Positions 59,147 to 64,000 of a stretch of 64,000 nt of DNA are shown here, piece by piece. Source of the stretch: Dentipellis sp. KUC8613 (lineage: Eukaryota > Basidiomycota > Agaricomycetes > Russulales > Hericiaceae); assembly GCA_002286715.1 (NCBI GenBank), contig NSJX01000005.1:33213-97212 (forward strand), given 5' to 3'. The notes beneath the pieces are model-generated. The model was not told the DNA's origin. It worked only from the letters and a program-made list of their open reading frames with translations, and did not search any database. The position numbers and the translations under genes are program-made. Position 1 is the stretch's first letter; every line of letters begins with the position of its first letter.

Positions 59147-62100
59147 CTACTTCGGCGTGTGCAGCGGGGATTGTGACGATGCATGGCCCCCCGAATGAGG
59201 AGGGTGCGGAGATGCAGGCGGCCGAGGCGACATTGGCAACCCCATTACTCGGCTATGCCGCCGGGAATTACCCGGCCCTGTCGTGATGTTGAGGCCTCGG
59301 TTTGCTGCGAGGTTCGAGGCTCTTGAGCGCACAGTTGAGTTGCCATCCCCAGAGGGTGTGTACGAGTCGGGACTCAATCCCCCTGGAGACTCGCCGGCCA
59401 CCTCGCTGTCCGTCGCCTCTGTGCCGCTTTCTTCCTGAACCGAAATCTCGTCTCCATCTTCTGACTGCGACTCATCGGCAGCTGCAGCAATAGTGGTGCC
59501 ATATCAGTCTATCGGTGGGCAAAAGATATCAGAAGGGCGAGATAAGGGAACTCACCAGACAGTTTTCGTCCAGAGAGCCCAAGCAGCTGATCGGCAGCGG
59601 CGTCTGAATACTGACGACTGTTTCGACGACTAATGTCCGGCGAACGCTCTACTGTCGTCATCGCCGCATTGCCTTTCTCGTCCATGACGAACTCCGTTTG
59701 GCTGGCATCATCTTCGACGTTGAAGACGCGGCTGAATTCTCCGAGCATCAAACTTAACACCCCAGCGGGAATGCCGAGCGTCGGGCTGAATACAATGCCT
59801 ACGTTGCGCATCGTCATCTTGTTGACATTTGCATTCTGTACGATCAGAATGAGATGCGCGGTGAGCGCACGAAGCAGGCTGTAGTTCGCGAGAGGAAGCC
59901 CTGCGATGAGCCCCGACAGCTCCTTGATCCTATCCTGCGGGTCGACCAGATCTGCCATGGCTTATCATCAGACACGGAGGACCCACAATACTGGCAAAAC
60001 GACTAACCTATAACCTTCAGGAAGCGCATATGAAGATCACGGGTCAGGATGCTCGTCGGCAATTCGCGGAAATAGCTCTTCAGAAGCCCTGCAATCGCAT
60101 GAGGGTCCCAGTATTCATCCGACGCCAGCAAGTCCACGTCGCCCTCTATTCAAACCCTTTTCAACAGGCATGTCATGTGGAAGCATCGAATTCCGCACCT
60201 GCATTGAATCTATCTTTGAGACTCTTGATGACGGCAGAGCTGCCGCTCAAGCGATAGATACCCTCCTCCTGGTCCGCCTTCTTCTGCTCCAGATACTGAA
60301 TGCAGCGGAACACAATGGCAGGAAGACTGGCAATTTGAGCAACGTCTAGCGATTCCTCAATGCTGACACCAAAGACGGCGCGTGGTACGTGAGGAACAGC
60401 CTGCGGTTTCTCTGCGGCTGTAAGAAGACAGGCAACGTTATCAAACTGGTCGCGTTTCAGCCACTTCGAGCCATTCACTCACCTCCCGGCCGTCCAAAGC
60501 CCCAGAACATACGTGATTTCGCCTTCTCTCTTCGCTCGCCGCTGGGCGGCTGCTCTTGCGGTGCGTCCTTCGCTCCAAACTTGTACCCAGCCGGGATAGG
60601 TGTCCCATTCATTGGCCCGGATATCTTCACCTTCCCATTGGTGTCCGGGCGAGGTGTGCTCTGGTTCGCGTCCGGCGATGGTGGGCGATCCGTAACATGT
60701 GGCGAATTCGGTGACGACTTGACGGGGTCGAGGGTTGGCTGATAGTTGTTTCGGGACGTATGACGATGTCTGGGGCGCTCAGGTGATTGTGAAACGCGCC
60801 CTCGCCCACCTCGAGGGTCAGCCAAATCCGGATAGTGCCCGAGCTCCGAGTTTGCGCGTGGGATTGTAGTCAGCAAATCCGTCCCCGCCGCTTCGAGAGG
60901 CGAGGTGGCGGGCAACGAGCTTGACAGGGGCGAGTCGGCCGTTGGGGCAGAGGAAGGTTGCCCTTTCTCCAGTAGGCGTTTTGCTGTTTGAGCATCTGTG
61001 AATGGCTGTAACTGCCTGTCGATGGGAGAGGTATCGTTGCCACGCATGGGACTACCGTGCAACGACGCCTCATCGAATGCGGGATTGCTCTGGAAAAGCT
61101 TCGCATTGGCAGGATCTTGTGCGAGCTGGGAGATTGGTACAGCGGGGCCCACCGCGATGTCATCCTTGGACATCGCGCGGCCTACTTGTTTGCGTTCACG
61201 GAAGCCCATGGGATCTTGAGAACTGGTGCTGGATCGCGGTGCAGTCGCCGACACGCCGGAGGGAACGGAGGTGTTGATGGAAGGAGTGCTCTGGCTTGCG
61301 GGGTTCCCCGGGACGGGCTCGTCGTTGTAAGTGCCTGTCACGTATCGGACAAGGATGTCTACCCAGCTATCGCGCTCCTCATCACTTTCCGCGCAAAGAA
61401 CGTGGCGATGTGATGACATAGCGCCTTTCCTAGGTTCAATGATGAGGAACGCATGCCGATATTCGCTTTCTTCGTCCGTCTCGCGTCTATCCGCAGGCTT
61501 TTGCTGCCGGCCGATCTGAGCACCGGTAATGGGGATGGAACCCAGGTGCGTGCCACCACGCTGAAGCAGAACAAACAATGACAATGAGGTTGTGCGCTAA
61601 CGAGATAAGATGACTGAAGACAGCTGACTCACACTTTCGTAGTACTCAAGGACAGGACCCTGCACGACAAAGAACCTAGTCTTCCATCCACCAAAGTTCT
61701 TGCCGCGTTTTGTCAAGTATCCTTCTTTATATCCTTCGCGAGAAACCGGCTTGTTTGTTTCTCGAAGAACGTCGGACGTAAGGAAAGCAACGATTTCATC
61801 GTTGCTCTTCACCGGCAAATTGATCATTGCCTGGAGGTACTGCTCCATAATGGCCTACGGTGACGCAACAATTAGCGGAACAATCATTGATGATATATAA
61901 GAAGACGCACCTTGCGCTGGTCTACGCGAGACGGAGCATGGTCCTTCCACAGCTTGCCGTCGGGCAAGGTAACCAGTTTCTTCCCCACATTCCTGCCCAC
62001 ACGCGCCCTAACCCTTTGATCTAACCCCAACACATCCCCATAAGTCTTCTCCACCGTCCAGGGTTCTTTGCCGTTACCAGGATTGACGATCACGACGAAC

Positions 62101-63839
62101 GAGAGCACGTCTTTCCCTCGGTCATTCGGCCGAATGGTAGAGCTCGTGACTACAATACGAGTGCGGGGCAGGTCGTGTGGCAACAACGGCAGTGCACGGA
62201 ATGTTGTGTCCGTCTGCGGTGGAATGATGGAGGTGATGGCAGACACCATGGACAGATGTCTTGTGTCGTAGGGGCCAGTCGGTGTCGTGGGTGTATCGAC
62301 TCCGACGTGTATACTGGAGTGATCACCTGGTGACAGTGTGGCCGCGACTTGCGGGGTATGGCTAGGATGGAGGGAAGAAGAATGGACTTCTGAATAATCA
62401 TCGTCTCCATTGAGTGAGGTGGGGTGGGACGATGGGGGAAGAGGGAAGTCGTCAGCAGACGCTGCTGGCCGGCGGCTCTTCGGTTCACGATTATCTTCGA
62501 GGGATGTCTTGGTATCATGATCGGCAGGGCTCGAGGACATCGCACTACGGTCAAACACCGACTCATACACGCTGCTGTCTTCGTCGTCCATGTCCAGAAA
62601 CTCTCCGTCCGACAGATCTTTACGCATTGAAGACTTATCGTTCGCAGAATCAGGCGCCCCAGCAGGACTGGGCGCTGACGAAGAAGTGGGGGATTGAGCA
62701 CGGCTTGGGCTCCGACTTGGGTTATGTTCAGCTAATCTGGGGCTGGGCAGTGGAGATTCGGTCATGTTGGAAATGTAGCGCTTGGCCTCGTCGGGGAGTG
62801 AAACAGCTGATTCGCGTGATACGGCTGACGGTCGCACATCTAGGCTGGGATTGGGACCATTCGGCGGTGTATGTTGGGTGGTCGGGTCAGATATGGTGGA
62901 GATGGATGCCGATGTTGCAGTCGCAGGGGGGTCAAATGGAGAATGTGTCGAAGGCGATGACGTTGAACTCGGAGGAAGAGAATCTGTAGGGCCTTTCGAC
63001 CTTGGGATCTGGAGTGGACGCATATCGTTCGAAGCATTGGATTGCGGAGCAGCTTTAGCTGGTAGCGAACCCAAACGTGGTGGGGCGACAATAGTGGGTA
63101 TTGTGGTCTCCGAACTTGATATGACGGGGTCAACTGGAGACGTCCGGGTATTAGTAGGTTGTGACGACGCATAGGCGTTGGGCTGTGAGATCGTGACGGT
63201 CGGAGGAGTGTGATGGTTCTGCAGATTGGGCTCTTGTGATTCGCGAGTCTGCTCTCGCCTGCTCACGTCTGGATAGCACGTCAATATGTAGTATACGGGG
63301 TACAAAGGATTATGCCAACGGTATGAACAAGACTCACTGGGATCGTCCGATTGATGTCGAGCCATAGTTGCCCTAGGGTTCGAAGACGGCTGGGACGCGC
63401 CTGAAACTGATCTCTCGCCCCCACGAAGACCCGAACTTGAAGCGGACGCTCGTATAGCCTTTTCCCGCTCCCTGTGTCCCTTGACTATAGCCTCTGTGTT
63501 CTGACCCAACTCGTGCAGCTTGGCCTTATACGCGTCTCTCTCCGCACGGACTCTATCCAAATCCTTCGTACTTTGTCCGTATGCGCCCCGCTGCTTCTCG
63601 AGGAGTTTCCATAGCTGCGCGTTTTGGGCAGACAGAGTGTTGCGCTCCGACACAGCTTGCTCGAGAGCAGCGTGCTCCGGGTTCGGTGCACTCGCGTGAA
63701 GAGCTAAGATAGCATCGACGGTCACCGGATGGCTCGCAGGAGATGTAGAGGAAGAGGAGGGTGTCGGACGCGGTGTTGTGGGGGTATGAGATGAGTGGTC
63801 ATGAGTTCGTCTCGGAGGCGTAGCGGTGAGGCCGTTCAT
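59147..63839 (-). CDS. BEM3: RhoGAP with PX and PH domains, Bem3-type
   Basis: GTPase-activating protein, probably for Cdc42, acting at polarised membrane sites. Starts MNGLTATPPRRTHDHSSHTP. Residues of about 50-150 form a coiled coil (LEQAVSERNTLSAQNAQLWK, LDRVRAERDAYKAKL). A long Ser/Pro disordered region follows. The PX domain contains VLSFVVIVNPGNGKEPWTVE, KTYGDVLGLDQRVRARVG and KLVTLPDGKLWKDHAPSRVD. The PH domain contains KEGYLTKRGKNFGGWKTRFF and ESEYRHAFLIIEPRKG. The RhoGAP domain has PAIVFRCIQYLEQKKADQEE then GIYRLSGSSAVIKSLKDRFN, with the arginine finger in GIYRLSG, and later MTMRNVGIVFSPTLGIP. The tail ends SSQSPLHTPK. About 1,400-1,450 residues, in line with basidiomycete Bem3. Confidence 0.93.
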
Positions 63840-64000
63840 GGCCGTTCACGAAGAAGGCTTGTGTGCACTCTGCGAAAATTGAGATCGAGTAAGATAAATA
63901 GTGCGCACAAAACAAAAGGGGATGGCAAGAATGGAGAACCACCGATGCCACGAACACGAACCGTATTTGAAGTAGGCAACTCGTAGCCGTTAGGATCAAA
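63840..64000. promoter_or_regulatory. Start of the BEM3 upstream region
   Basis: Only 161 bp remain before the window edge. It contains the leader side of the minus-strand RhoGAP gene; no element can be assigned. Confidence 0.4.

Noticed and set aside
24639..63839. Functional linkage of RHO3 and the Bem3 RhoGAP because both are in the window
   Set aside because: They are about 33 kb apart with unrelated genes between; Bem3-type proteins act mainly on Cdc42. Co-location is most likely chance.
1..64000. A biosynthetic gene cluster centred on the FAD monooxygenase and regulators
   Set aside because: No polyketide, peptide or terpene core enzyme, no P450 and no dedicated transporter nearby; the neighbours are housekeeping genes.

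Overview
This window looks like nuclear DNA of a filamentous basidiomycete, most likely an Agaricomycete. Protein-coding genes are split by many short GT-AG introns, about 45-70 nt wherever I could set both ends. Gene spacing is compact and the gene families are fungal: Zn2Cys6 factors with a fungal_trans domain, Vrg4, Shr3, Msc2, Bem3, Ecl1 and Tsr4. There are no operons and no rRNA genes. Gene models were assembled by reading across introns, so outer ends are firmer than internal junctions.

Layout. 1-3.4 kb is gene-free and repetitive: a CATAGCAGC minisatellite, a tRNA-like A-box/B-box pair, a CTCGGTCCGAG-rich repeat and a near-perfect inverted repeat. 3.4-7.7 kb carries convergent CNOT9/Caf40 (+) and an Msc2-type zinc transporter (-). 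8.2-24.3 kb holds two paralogous Zn2Cys6 factors in opposite orientations, enclosing a coiled-coil protein, a CUE/CCCH/Smr protein and Tsr4. 24.6-33.9 kb has Rho3, clathrin heavy chain and a PQ-loop protein of the Any1/SLC66A2 family. 34.5-44.4 kb has an FAD monooxygenase, the GDP-mannose transporter Vrg4 and pyruvate carboxylase. 44.4-48.8 kb is an accessory patch: a 785-bp PIF/Harbinger-like MITE, a decayed nitronate monooxygenase copy, an orphan pair of exons and the intact nitronate monooxygenase. 49.2-50.0 kb is SmB. A GC-rich region of about 4.3 kb without a recognisable gene follows. 54.3-63.8 kb carries, all on the minus strand, an Ecl1-family protein, a SETD6-like methyltransferase, Shr3 and a Bem3-type RhoGAP.

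The genes do not form one pathway. Most are housekeeping genes for mRNA decay and splicing, ribosome assembly, membrane traffic, ER and Golgi transport, Rho signalling and anaplerosis. I found no convincing novel multi-gene system. The best leads are the inverted regulator pair with different intron content, two very small exons at functionally critical residues (12 nt in a Zn2Cys6 finger, 17 nt at the biotin site of pyruvate carboxylase), a 48-nt in-frame intron that interrupts a zinc-binding motif, the MITE next to duplicated gene debris, and the gene-poor GC-rich block.
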